Shown here: positions 36,952 through 48,197 of the stretch, piece after piece
How the letters are laid out: each line of letters opens with the position of its first letter
Position numbering within the stretch: position 1 is the first letter of the stretch
DNA from: Lepraria neglecta
Taxonomy: Eukaryota > Ascomycota > Lecanoromycetes > Lecanorales > Stereocaulaceae
Length of the DNA: 64,000 nucleotides
Assembly: GCA_033220425.1 (NCBI GenBank)
Contig: CM065647.1
Location: forward strand, 2,170,001-2,234,000
Reading direction: 5' to 3'
Notes under the pieces: generated by a model
Seen by the model: the letters and a program-made list of their open reading frames with translations, nothing else
Told to the model about the DNA's origin: nothing
Databases searched by the model: none
Translations under genes and position numbers: made by a program

Positions 36952-38715
36952 ATGTCGTTAGATCGAATACCGGGAGATGCCAATCTCTACATAGGAGGGT
37001 GAGAAATGATATGCAATGCACAAAGTAAGATAGACCCCAAGCTAATTACCAAGACAAGGCTATTCTCTTTACGGCGCAAAGACGCCCTTAAGAAAGCCGA
37101 TATCACACATGTCGTGTCAGCCTTGCGATTACCCCTGGATAACGACCTCTTTGTCAACTTCAAACACCACGTGGTCGAGGTTGATGACGTGGATGATGAG
37201 AATATCATCGAGCATTTTACCAACAGTAATGCCTTCATCCAGGAAGGGATCGATAGTGGCGGCGGCGTATTTGTTCACTGGTGGGTCCCAAGGCTTTCTT
37301 TGGTCTTTCTTTGCGAAAAAAGAAAATACTGCCGTATTACTGTCACCACTGCTTTGCCGTTGCTTCCATATTAATATGTTGGTTTTCGGCTTTCCCGATG
37401 CTTCGCGTATGGCACAGTCCTATCTCCGTCTTCCGCACACTTCCACTTCTACATCACATCACCTCCCTATCGTAATCAGTACAATATTGCACATTCCTAA
37501 GTCTGATGCCGCTAAAGGCTTTGGGGGCCTTATGCATTTGTCAGGTGTCAGTTCATACTGGAAGTCGGATGCTCACGGCGTTAGAAAATGGCACTCTCCT
37601 ACTTTCTCCTCACGGCTTCTGTTCGTCTTGTGCTCAGACCACATGATGAACCTGATTGTGGTCGCTGTTTATCGAATTTCGAAGACAATAGCATGAAACT
37701 GCATGCGCAATATACACATCTATCAATACCCAAGTCAAGGAGAAGCCTAAGCGATTTCCCCTCTGCAGCGTGTCCCAACACCTCCTCCAAAACATCCTCT
37801 AGTACTCTGCAAGCACGAGTATTCTCCTAGTCTCCCATCACTTCTTCCTTCTGCATACTCTCCCACAATCTTCTCCTTCCCTGAAAGCAATGTTACCCAA
37901 GTCCCCTTTTCTCTGGATCGTCTCTCCAAGTCTCATTTTCCTGTTGACCAAACACAATCATTCCTTCTCCGCTAACTCTCTCACCCTCTGAATATAGCGC
38001 AATGGGCAAATCCCGCTCCACAACCCTCCTAATCGCATACCTCCTCTCCCACCCCCCCAACGCCAACGCCAACCTAACCCCCGAATCCGCCCTATCCCTA
38101 ATCCGCCAAACCCGCCCCCTCGCCGAACCAAACCCCGGCTTCATGGAACAGCTCTCCCTCTACCACAGCATGTCTTGCCCCTCAACCCAAGCAGCGCTCG
38201 ACGCGCACCCACTCTACCAGCGCTGGCTTTATCAAAGGACTGTTGAGGCGAGTGTAGCTGCTGGCGTCGCGCCAGGGGTTGAGGAGTTGAGGTTTGGTGA
38301 TGAGGGGGCGGCGAAGGGGGTGAATTTGGCTGCGGAACAAGGGACTACGAGTACGTCTTCACAGAATGGTGCTCCAGAGCCAACGATATCCTACCGCTGT
38401 CGCCGCTGCCGCACACCCTTAGCCACATCCGCGTATCTAGTCCCTCACAGCCCCAAAAGTCCCGGTCAATGCGCACACCTCCACCTCACTCCCCTCTCAT
38501 GGATGCGACCGGAACTGGAACAAGGAAAGCTAGAGGGGAGGTTGGAGTGTCCGAATTCGAAATGTGGGCAGTCAGTCGGGAGGTATGCGTGGCAGGGGAT
38601 GAAGTGTAGTTGTGGGGAGTGGGTTGTACCCGGGATGACGCTGGGGAGGAAGCAGGTTGATGAGGTTAGGCAGAGGGAAAGGCCGAGGGGGATGGGAGGT
38701 GGGGAAAAGATTTAG
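36952..38715 (+). CDS. YVH1: Dual-specificity phosphatase Yvh1 with 717-nt intron at the active site
   Basis: Dual-specificity protein phosphatase with a C-terminal zinc-binding domain. In yeast Yvh1 releases Mrt4 from pre-60S ribosomes, using the zinc domain. Exons 36952-36998, 37059-37280 and 37998-38715 give 328 residues. N-terminal phosphatase: MSLDRIPGDANLYIGG, LFSLRRKDALKKADITHVVS, HHVVEVDDVDDENIIEHF, GGGVFVHC then AMGKSRSTTLLIAYLL (HCX5R). C-terminal zinc domain: YRCRRCRTPLATS, GQCAHLHLTPLSWM, LECPNSKCGQSVGRYAWQG, MKCSCGEWVVPG. The second intron, 37281-37997, splits the catalytic Cys codon (TG/C) and has a CTAAC branch near its 3' end. At 717 nt it is several times longer than any other intron here. 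Identity is firm. Confidence 0.9.
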
Positions 38716-41282
38716 GTGGGTGGAGGAAGGGAGGGGGTGTATGATGCGTGCTGTGCGTAGATCCAATGCGGTACTAAGTAGTTGGATAGACTATTGATGA
38801 TTATGTAGAATACAAGGAAGGCTCCTCAAAAGTCCTTTGTACATCTTCACTTGGCTAAGGAGCCACATAGCGACACTTGTCGTCTCGCTGGACTCCTACT
38901 CCTAAAGCACAACATAAGCCGTACACTTATTAAGCATTTCGTGTGTGCTCACTCTATCTCTCCTGCCCCGTGGTACCGCCCAACCCCTGCATTTGATGTT
39001 GGTGTTGAATCAACATTGTCTTTGAATGGCAAGGGCGAGGTGCCTTGTCTTAGGAACCCCGTTCATGAAACATACAAGGAACACAAAATTGTTGTCAATT
39101 GAAACATGATCCTTGAGTGGTAAGGGTGAAGTGTCCAAGCTTCCGGAGCTCAGTCCTCGAAGCACAGACAGAGTAAAGAGTCTGACTACGGAGTACTGGT
39201 CATATCCTTAGGAGACGCCTCCTTAGAACTAAACATGCTCGAAATGCCAGGCCTTGGATTACCTAGGGTAAGCTCGTCGTTTGGTCCCCTGACATTGGCA
39301 CATGGTGATCCGTGGTACTAATGGGTTCCGAAACGATAAAGCTAAAATAATGGCGGTATCAACAATCGAATGACTGGTGTTTCGGGGACAAAAATGCTGT
39401 TTGTGGGCACGGGTAGGGTTCAGCGTTGCCCAGATGCAGTAGCTATGCTCCGAGCATGCGCTTGAGGCTCGATGTTTGGGGTTGTGATTGGGGAATGGCG
39501 TTATTCGACAGGCCTGGCTTCTAGATTTCGATCTCTTAGTGCTGATGGGCGGCTTGATCAGCACGGACATGAGCCTTCTATTTGCTCCACAAGACCAGTT
39601 CCCTGTATTTTGACACCTGTTGCATGAACCTTGGAGTGGACACCGGCACAAGAGCCATTTTTCGAGCAAGCGGTGAGTGCATGGCGTCGTCATGAGAGTG
39701 GATCAACTCCAACGGTCAATGCACAGCATCCATTGATAGCGATCTAATGGTGCAGAGTTGTATCATTGGAATTGATGAGTGGGTCAAATTGGCGGATGAA
39801 GTAATACGTAACGAGACTCAGCCTCCTCGATGTCCACATAATTAGGTTTAATCGGCCATACTAAAAAAGTGTAGCACGAGTTGAAAAAACACTTAATAGC
39901 AAGGCGGAAAGCTGGCTGCTCGTGCCCATTGATGCACGCCGAGCACTGCCGGCAGCATCCAGTAGCAGACATCGACCTGGCCGAGCTTTTCCTAGCGTTA
40001 CTCACAAGCGAGGAAGATAGCGAGCAAATAAAATAGAAGTTGTATTCATTCGTGCTGAGTGCTTTGATCGCTGAGATGGGCGTTCGCCGTTGTCAAGGCG
40101 TTCTGCCGTTGGTCAGCTAAGCCTGTCGTCTTCAGGTATCCTCCTCAAGCCACCTGCATCGGTTGTTAATAAGAGCCGATCGATTATCGCCCGTATCCAA
40201 AATAAGAATGCACCCCTTTCTTTGGATTAAGAATAAGGTTGCCATGGTTGCATCGGATTATTGACATCCGCGAACCTGAGGCACCAACCTTTGCGCCAAG
40301 ACTACAACCACAGCTCCATCGAGCCAGCCAGATGTCCTAACTTGGAAAAAGAATCCTCTGGTATTGACAGCTTGGATATCAATGGTTGAAGTTGCCAAGA
40401 CACGAGTCTGGCTTAAAGCCGAGGTCTTGCTGATGGCGAAAGGAGGCAAATGCTTCGCGTCATCTGATTGGTCAGCCAGGTGGCGTCCAATTTTCGTCCG
40501 ATGGCGTTTTGGAATATACAAATACGGGCTGATAGCTGAATGCACCTGCAAAGACCTTCCATATTCCGTGACACCTGTAAGGCGCAAGTTCCATGTACCA
40601 GCGCTCCGTTGGGAGTTCCAAGGACCTGGCTCAGCGTGGATGCGGCGGTACTGTTGCCTCGGAACTAACACCAACCATTTCGAATGGCTTCATACGGCAA
40701 ACTCGGCTCTCGCTAGTCCTTCAGCTGGTGATACTTCTCACAGTCTAGCGGTAGAAGACTAGCTCATGGCCCGCATCAGCAGCACGTGCATGCATCTCAC
40801 TGATTTTTTCTCGCGTGAAAGACACGATTTTTGCTGGAGCCTGATCGTTGAGTCACTCACAACATCCACTCAAGCTATGTCGCTTATGGTGATTGCACTA
40901 TGTTGCGGAGCTTCGGAAAACCCAGAGCTGACATAGAGCGTCATTGTTCAGTCTTCGTGACCACTTCACCAGAGCCCGTTGTACACCGACTCTGCGCACA
41001 GGCCTCGAGGCAACAATCGTGAGTCATGTGTCGGACATCGAGACGTTTCAGGAACAGTCTTCCACGGCGTCGTCGAATCAAGGGTTAGAGCCGGGAGTTG
41101 TCTTAGACGAGCGCTAGAATGAGACATTCGGCAAGTCATGGAAGGCTAGTTAGGTGGATTTGAAGGGCCGATAGCGATTTAAGAATGTGGCGAATGCTTC
41201 GTAGCTATGAGACAGTGTAATACTACATCAGTCTTCGTAAAGTGCGAGTGGGAATATAGACTGGAGACGTAGCATCGTCGCG
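38716..41282. other. 2.6-kb gene-poor region between convergent genes
   Basis: Lies between the ends of YVH1 and VFA1. Frames such as minus 39693-39259 (Cys-containing, 144 codons) and overlapping plus/minus frames at 40258-40762 have no recognisable domain and no splice-consistent partner. I call nothing here. Confidence 0.4.
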
Positions 41283-42031
41283 TCACCCGAGGTTGCCAGT
41301 AGGAACAGAGGGAAATAGTGATGGATTCTTCAGACGCTCTTGGTTCCTCTTGGCCAGTTCTGCGTTGCGTTTTCGATCAAGTCTTTTCTGATAGAATACC
41401 CTGTATCACGTCAGATAGCTAGCTTCGTAAGAACTATACTTGGCCTATGTTGAGGCACAGAACGATCCTACTTTTGGAGGGCGTATATACGCGGTATATC
41501 ATCAGCGACTGACGGAGGTTCTTTGTTGGTAATGGCTTTGATCTTGCATTATGGTCAGCAAGGGTCGTTGTCGACTTTGGTAGACAGATGATACCTTGTC
41601 ATCTTTCTCTTTCTTGGCCTTCTCATCATCATCGTCGTCCTTGCTCTCGTCATCTTTTGCCTTCTCTTTGCCTTTATCAGCATCCTTCGCTTTCTTGTCC
41701 TTGTCCTTGTTCTTCTGCTTCTTCATCTTTTCTTCGTATTCTTGCCTGATAAGCTCAATCTCACGGTCCGTTGCCTCTTTCTTCTTCTTTGCTGCTGCCT
41801 CAGCTTCATCGATGATGGGCGTCGCGAAGCCACGGTCCTTCAGATGCCCGGGACAAACATAGAAGTAGTCCTGGCGCTGTATCAGCCAAGAACGGTACTG
41901 GTGGGGCTCAGGCATACCTTGTTGTCTGGCGTGATCAAAACGCTTGTCGTCGGCTTGTAGCAGATATCGCAGGGCTTCGCTGAGGCCTCCGCAACCTTCC
42001 GGAGATGCCACACGTTAACAAGCGCAGCCAT
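41283..42031 (-). CDS. VFA1: Vps4-associated protein 1 (Vfa1)
   Basis: Small endosomal protein that binds the ESCRT-disassembly ATPase Vps4 and stimulates it. Four exons (42031-41918, 41876-41595, 41542-41472, 41400-41283) encode 194 residues, near the family size. N-terminus: VNVWHLRKVAEASAKPCDIC followed by YKPTTSVLITPDNK and DYFYVCPGHLKDRGFATPI, in which two CxxC/CPGH pairs look zinc-binding. The middle is a highly charged Lys/Glu/Asp coiled coil. C-terminus: DDIPRIYALQK, then FYQKRLDRKRNAELAKRN and LKNPSLFPSVPTGN, the conserved Vps4-binding end. Introns are 41, 52 and 71 nt; the first is among the shortest in the window. The last two exons were recovered by extending family motifs past the first stop. 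Confidence 0.9.
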
Positions 42032-43516
42032 TATGAGCCCGTCTCTTCGTGGAAACGAGCAACGCAAAGGGGACTTAGTTCAAGGACCCGAAACGTTGGA
42101 AGTCATGACCGAGCTTTAGCCGGCCCCGGCGAGACTCTCAGCCACTTCGAGAAGTGACACCCCTAAGCTGACATGTCCACCAGCTCGAGTCCTCTACAGG
42201 CTCCTGTGAGCAATACAAACTACGATACTACTGTTCACCGAGAAGAGCATATCATATAGCCGAGACATCAATGGGAAGACTGCTACGTGAGCTCTTCGAG
42301 CTCCAGCTTGATGCCAACGGCGCCGGAGAAGCACATGCCACTTTGCGGCTTCAGCTTTTCTCCACACTGGAACCAAGCCTCCTCAACATGAAATTATTCA
42401 TTTGACAGGTTCCATACAAGGAGGACTGGGCATTGAAGACTCCAAGACTTCGATATGGGTGTCATCGCGATGCCAGCATGAATGGCTCAGGAGAGTCCCT
42501 TTAGAGTCGCCGCCACCAGGACAGCCCCTCATCAAAATTCAGCCCTCAGTTGATGAACTGCTCACCAGCAGGGATTGTCCTGACCTTTGACCGTCTCAAG
42601 TTTACTTTTGGGAGTGGGTGACCATGCCCAAGTTCTGGAGGTTCTTTTTGAATGGGTCACTCTGCCATTTTTACTTGGTCTCGTGAGTTGACCAACCGTC
42701 TGAACTTTGAAATCGTCTTTCCAAGAAATTGTCTTTATCGCTTAGGCAGATCAATCGTCGATGATGTGGGGAGACAGGGTCATGAAATCAGCCATTGACC
42801 AGTAAGCAGTGTCAGGTTGAGGAGGTCACCTTTAGCGTGGGGTGTGATAAGTGTCTGATGCAGGTCCATCTTCAAGTTTCAACATTACAGTAACCTTATT
42901 CGGATGTCACCACCGCGACCTAGAAATCCACCAACATGGTAGCTTGCACGCCTCATACCCTTCCCCCCGAAGACGGTGTTCAACGTTCATTTAATGCAAG
43001 AACAAGGCTGGTGGAATAGCTTGTCACATATCCAGATTGAGGACAACCAACGTTGCTGATCTCTCGCGGACCGCGGGTTTTCGAGGCCCGGAGCCTGAAC
43101 CTATCCGCCACGCCCGCCGTTAATTGTTAGCTTGTTGGACCGTGCAATGCCGGGGGGATGTTCTCGGCAGCGTGTCGTTGTATAACTCTTGAGTATCGAC
43201 CTGTAGCATGGCTGTTCGTATTGTTTCTACACCTACAGCCGTGAACAAATCCTCCAATTTTCGGTATGAATCATTCAACTTGAGGTCTGCGTGCACAGCA
43301 ACGTGCAAGCTCTGCGTTTTGCATTGTTGCCATTGACTCGCGTGCTTCAATTACTTACTTGCTCGAGCATCTCCTCGCCCCAATATCCTGCGTCTTTTTC
43401 TGCCAAATTGTTCAGCTACTTCAGCATCATAGGCAGCTCGGCTGCTTCTTCCTACATTCTGTTTGGCTTAGGCTTCATGTCTTTCAAATCGTGAACGGCA
43501 ACACCATGTCAGCAAC
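42032..43516. other. Intergenic, with a possible tRNA-Ser fragment
   Basis: Divergent spacer between VFA1 and the rhodopsin-domain gene. No protein-coding signal recognised. A tRNA-like 5' half is on the minus strand near 43117-43060. A 4-codon upstream frame (43506-43520) precedes the next start. Confidence 0.4.
43060..43117 (-). pseudogene. Possible truncated tRNA-Ser(CGA)-like fragment
   Basis: On the minus strand the sequence has an A-box-like TGGCGGATAGGTTCAGGC with the invariant A14, GG18-19 and an A before the D-stem 3' arm. It is followed by a 7-base anticodon loop CTCGAAA (T33, anticodon CGA, A37) between CGGGC and ACCCG. No T-arm or B box (GGTTCRA) follows within 150 bases, and the acceptor GCGGGCG has no partner. 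At best a relic; chance resemblance is possible. Confidence 0.3.
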
Positions 43517-44993
43517 ATGACGGATTCAGCGCTCACCGGCACTCCACCTGCCAATCAAAATGACCTCTATATCGTCAAGGGAATATATGACAGGTTTGGC
43601 ATTCCTGGAGACCCCAGCGAGGGCTTTGCGTTCCCTCCAGACCCTCTATCGAACCGGTCTCATGCAAACAAAGGGCCTGGTATCATAGTGGGAGTGGCTA
43701 TGGCAATTACTGTCATTGCAGCTGTGACCGGAGGTCGATTATACGCTCGATACACTCACAAAGCCTCTCGCCTTGGCTGGGATGACGCGCTCATCGTCGT
43801 GGCAGTGGCCGCAGCGATTTCGTGGCTCACGTTGGTCATTGGAATGGTCACGCGAGGAGATTCGGGTCAACATATCTACAACACCACCTATGACAACTTG
43901 TTCTGGTTTTTTTACCTCGGCTCTATCGATGAGACACTGTTCTTCGTCACAGTTGGCATCACCAAACTGTCCATCATTGGCTTCAATTGGCGCCTTACGG
44001 GAGAGACCTCGAAAGCGTGGCAATGGACTCATAGAATCTTCTTCGTCGCCATCATTTCCTACCTCATTACTTCCCTGTTCTGGACCAATTTTCGCTGCAA
44101 TCCTCCGGGCACTGGCCAGAGCCTTATAGTCTGGGGACAGAATGCGGGACACGTGACGTGTTTGAATGCCAATACCATGGGTGTCACACTTAGCAGTCTG
44201 CATGTCGCATTCGACTGGATGTTGCTTTCGATACCAATGATCGTCCTCTCGCAATTGAGCATCCCGACCGCGCGAAAGCTCAGGTGTGCAATCCCTCTGG
44301 CCGTAGGTGCCATATCATGCCTTGGTAGTATCATACGGCTCTACAAACAACTGCATGCACCAGACGATCTTACCTTTAAGTGGATCCAGAATACCAAAGC
44401 GTATGAGTACTAACGGCGATACAGTCAATTGGACCCCGCAATTGCACTGGACTATTGTCGACCTCGTAACCTCCGTCTGCGTCACGTCCCTACCAGCTCT
44501 AAGCTCACTACTCACAAAACATCTCCCCCAATCCGTCCGAAACTACTGGGGCAAAAGAGACAACGTCGACGAATTCGGCCGTCCATTCAACGACGGCTAT
44601 TTCTACGAAGCAAACCAGCGGTCATACGGTCACGCCCTGCGTCACGGCGGATGGGGTGAACTCTTCGGCAAGCATGATCTGGACCTGGAAAAATACGTAA
44701 CTCCAGATCCATCTACACCGAGCAGGAACTTGTCAACCTCCCAGAATACAACAGTCCTTGCGGAGCAGGAACGAGTACAGAAGCAGGAAGATAATGATTA
44801 CGCTTCGTTCGCTAAGTTTATTGGACGTGGGGAGCTGGCTGATCAGTCTTATGCTCCACACAGCGAAGTCGCTCTTACGCCGGATGAGAGCCATAATGGA
44901 CTGGACACCTCAGTGAGATCCAGAGCCCCACCAATCAAGTTCGTCGAACCATCGGGACATCTCACGGTACCAGAGAAGACACATACGCGGTGA
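43517..44993 (+). CDS. Rhodopsin-domain integral membrane protein (PTH11/SAT4-like), frame conflict
   Basis: Member of the large fungal seven-helix family annotated as rhodopsin-domain integral membrane proteins (PTH11-like). It starts at ATG 43517. Helices seen: GIIVGVAMAITVIAAVTGG, DALIVVAVAAAISWLTLVIG, FFYLGSIDETLFFVTVGITK, IFFVAIISYLITSLFW, LHVAFDWMLLSIPMIVL, AIPLAVGAISCLGSIIRLY and, after an intron, LHWTIVDLVTSVCVTSLPAL, then a hydrophilic tail to 44993. The exon 2 acceptor at 44424 is preceded by a textbook TACTAAC. The natural donor at 44380 (45-nt intron) puts helix 7 out of frame. A donor at 44325 (100 nt) keeps frame but removes the end of helix 6. So either a 1-nt lesion or non-standard splicing. 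Function beyond membrane protein is unknown. Confidence 0.7.
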
Positions 44994-45679
44994 AGATCAG
45001 CGATGCATTGGGACTAATATGTTCGATTTGCCTTGAAGGCATTGTGTAGGGGAGCAGGCTTCTGGTGATGCCATTCCTTGCCACTGAGAGCGGAGGACGA
45101 GGGCAAGTCCGACCTCACGGCTGGACCGAGACAGAGCACCGAACCACGTGCTAGAGAAATGGTCAAAATCCCTCCCAGTGGTTGGGTAGACTGGACAACG
45201 GTAAGCCTGACCTCACGTCTGGGCTGAGATGGGAGATCCAAATAAGTGGCTGAAGACGTCCGGGATATGCTCTCAGCATATCGACTGACGGAGAAAGCCG
45301 AAGGCCAGGTGGGGAAAGCCCTCCACCAAGGTCACGCTCAAGGCTGAAGGCCGCAGGCAAGGCAGCTAGCTTGAACGACGCAAGCTTATCCGGGCTCCTA
45401 TCCCAACCTCTACGTGAATGCAATCGTGATGACCCTCCGCAAACTCCGCTGCAGGGAGGTCCAACGACTGGAATCAAAGGCTGAAAGGACGGAGACAAGG
45501 GGACGGAAGGGTCGGATGAAGATGAGGAATCATGGAGGAAGCAGCCGGCATTAGGGTTTATTTGCTTGTAGATGAGGAGGGAGAGGGCTGGGGGAAACGT
45601 GATCACGTTCGAGCATACATCACATGCAGGACAGTCAATCAATGGACTTATTCATTTGAAGCTCACGCTCGTTATCTTC
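44994..45679. other. Intergenic between convergent genes
   Basis: Contains two related stretches of about 29 nt, around 45103-45131 and 45202-45230 (consensus aagYcYgacctcacgKctgg), differing mainly by transitions. Otherwise only unsupported frames. Confidence 0.4.
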
Positions 45680-47300
45680 CTATTCAGTAACCCGAACCCT
45701 CTTCCCATCATCCTTCCCCCCTGTCTCCGCCCAATCGCCTTCAACCCCCTCTAAACCGTCAATACTCGTCTTTACTTTCTCTGCTCTTCTTCTTGCATCA
45801 ACCCAGATCATGAATTCCGAATACGTCTGCGGCATCACCCTGATGTCTCGCTCAACCAGAAAGGTGTAATTGAATTGTCCCGTCGGCTTCGTTTCTCCGT
45901 GCTCGATGTTACGCACTTTACTATCGATGCGGATTTGAACACGCGTGTACTTCTCCTTTCCCTCACCCTCACTCACGTCCTTAACACCATCACCCGCGCT
46001 TGTCTTGGTCACAAGGGGTGGATCTGTATACGCTACCGTTGCTGTAAGATAGAGAACACTTCCAACTGGAACGGGGTTTTCAAATGTGCTTGGGTCTAGA
46101 GACACGAAAGTGGGCCGTGAGTGCGAGAAAGCCGCGGCACAGCAGAAAGCGAGCTCGAAGGTTTGTTTAAGGAGGAAACCGCCGAAGATCATGAAGTTGT
46201 GCCTGTTGCGGTATTGTGGTTGCATTATTTGGGAGGAGTGTAGGACGGTTTGCGACATGTAGATTACGTTTTCGGGTTTTCTAGTGGGGAGATTGGGGTC
46301 TTTACCTACGTGTTAGTGGATGCTGGAAGGATAACGATGGTGGTGTATACTGACCGTGGTATTCGAGTTGCTTAAGCCACATTGCGTGGATCAGGTCGCT
46401 TTCCTCGTCGTTCGGCGTCTGCTTGCGTAAAGTTTTCTTGGCCATGGTTTTCTTTTCGTTCGAGTTCTTCTCGCCGAGGGCAAAGAGCCGCCTTTCCTCC
46501 GCGGTTTCCAGCTTGATGGGACATATTGCCACAGGCTTCTTAGTAGAGGGATCGAGCGACACCATCGTGAAAGCGCAGGTCATCAGTATGTCCTCTTTCT
46601 TAACTTTTGTTCCTTCTTCGGGGGCTTTAGCCACTTGTAGAGATATCTCCATGCTGCTTCTCCCTGTTGCATATGTGACCTGACCGGATAGTTCTAAATC
46701 GCACAGCTCTTTCAATGGGTGATTTATAGTGATTCTGTCCACGGCAGCTGTGACGGTGGTGACATATTCTCCCGTATGCTTGTATGCAATAACTCCAGAC
46801 AAGGCATCAAGTTCCATGAATACAGTGCCGAGTCTTAGATTGCTTTAGCATAGCCCCATAACAAGCAGGCAATTGCTTAAGCACACCTGATATGCCCATT
46901 GGCATTGAGGTAGTTATCAAGTAGCCAAGGATCTTGCGCCAACGGTATCACCTATGTCTGAATCAGTCAGTCGGACAGATTCCAGATCGTGGGGAGCTGT
47001 GCGCACTACTCTGTGATAGCTATCAGACATCTTCTTGGGCGTCAGGTCCCGATCCGGCGGAGTCGCAGGGGTGTTCGACTTCTTCGTCGGGTCTATTCCT
47101 TCTTCTCTCTGTTTCCGTAGAGCTTCGATCCAGGGCGTCCGTACCCGCATACTGGTCAAGTCCTTGTATACCCCGTCTGTGCGGTAGGCTGGGGTCGTGT
47201 GAAGCTGCCGTCCTGCTCCATTGCAGCTTCGTGCACTGCAACCCACTGATGCTCTGACCTTGACACTACGCAGGCTGCTCAAGGGGCGCGGAGGCCTCAT
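45680..47300 (-). CDS. Mitochondrial acyl-CoA thioesterase (ACOT9-like, double HotDog)
   Basis: Hydrolyses acyl-CoA to free acid and CoA. Exons 47300-47010, 46951-46887, 46833-46355 and 46305-45680 (introns 58, 53 and 49 nt) give 486 residues. An Arg/Ser-rich N-terminus (SSLRSVKVRASVGCSARSC, then QLHTTPAYRTDG) looks like a mitochondrial presequence. The N-terminal HotDog has MSDSYHRVIPLAQDPWLLDN, LGTVFMELDALSGVIAYKHT and the strand pattern ELCDLELSGQVTYATGRSSM. The C-terminal HotDog has MQPQYRNRHNFMIFGGFLLK, FELAFCCAAAFS and FVSLDPSTFENPVPVGSVLY. The arrangement matches the ACOT9/10 family of eukaryotic mitochondria. Start: first ATG, directly before the presequence. Substrate chain length cannot be read from sequence. 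Confidence 0.87.
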
Positions 47301-48197
47301 GATGTCGTCCTCAGGGGGAACTAATGCTCCAAGCTGACGGTAACATTGGCAATGGAGACGAACGCACGGGGTTTGAGGGAGAGTTGGGAGGGAGGAAACC
47401 CTAATCTACTCGATTAAGCTAGCGTAAGTCGACCTACACACCACATCCTCTCTTCTTGACTGCTCGAACCCACCTTGCGGCCTATTACTGCTCCTCTCTT
47501 GCACGCATGTCACTCGAGACCTGCCTCTAGCGTCTTTCCTTTGACTCTCCACCCCATGAGTAACATACAATTATTAATAGTCTGGCACCATAGCTTGAGA
47601 TCAATGAAGCAGCCAAGATTTGTTATCCTTCAACATCTCTCATTACTTTACCATTGAAAAAACTGGTACTATTGAAGCTCATCACACCCTTCCGTAGATT
47701 TTGAAAGCTTTGTTTTCCTTTTGGTTTTCTATCCACGGTTTCAAGCTGTCAAGGCCTCCAGGATGCCTTAGATTCACTTCTCTCAGACACGCCCCATTGG
47801 AAAGGAAATCATCTACGCATAGTCACTAGCTTTCTGATGAATTGATGCTTCAACTTACCCCGCTGTCTGTTCCGCGGGGGTTCCTGTGCCTTATCTGCTG
47901 CTCCTGTTGTCGTTGGAAATCTCTCTCCTACTCATAACGTCCGTCATTTTCAAGCTCGGATTAGGATAGATCAATTGGAAAAATGGACGCCCATTATTAA
48001 TTCACAGGCCCATTTTTCAACACGCAACTGTCGCCCCCCGACCAAGCAGCGATAAGTCTACCAATTTCCCCAAGTCTTTTTTCCCTAAAGTGTGCATCAC
48101 ACGTGCTTTTCAGGCGTTTCTTGGGGCAATACCCAAAGGAGATGTTCCCTCATCCCTTGTTTTGCCTAAAGAGAGTATGTGCTGACCCCATATCTGA
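47301..48197. other. Intergenic, thioesterase promoter and 5' side of the BAHD-like gene
   Basis: The last part may contain an unresolved 5' exon of the BAHD-like gene: one frame is open across about 48110-48226 (FLGQYPKEMFPHPLF) and ends at an acceptor-like TTTTAG. The rest shows no coding signal. Confidence 0.35.

Noticed and set aside
39259-39693. Minus-strand 144-codon Cys-containing frame
   Set aside because: Cysteine spacing fits no zinc or secreted-effector pattern, no signal peptide, and no splice-consistent neighbour; likely chance.
40258-40762. Overlapping plus and minus frames of 130-140 codons
   Set aside because: They mask each other, have no recognisable motif, and only one strand could be real; not supported.
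45103-45230. Two similar 29-nt stretches differing by transitions, a possible RIP trace
   Set aside because: Too short and too few differences to support RIP; not AT-enriched.
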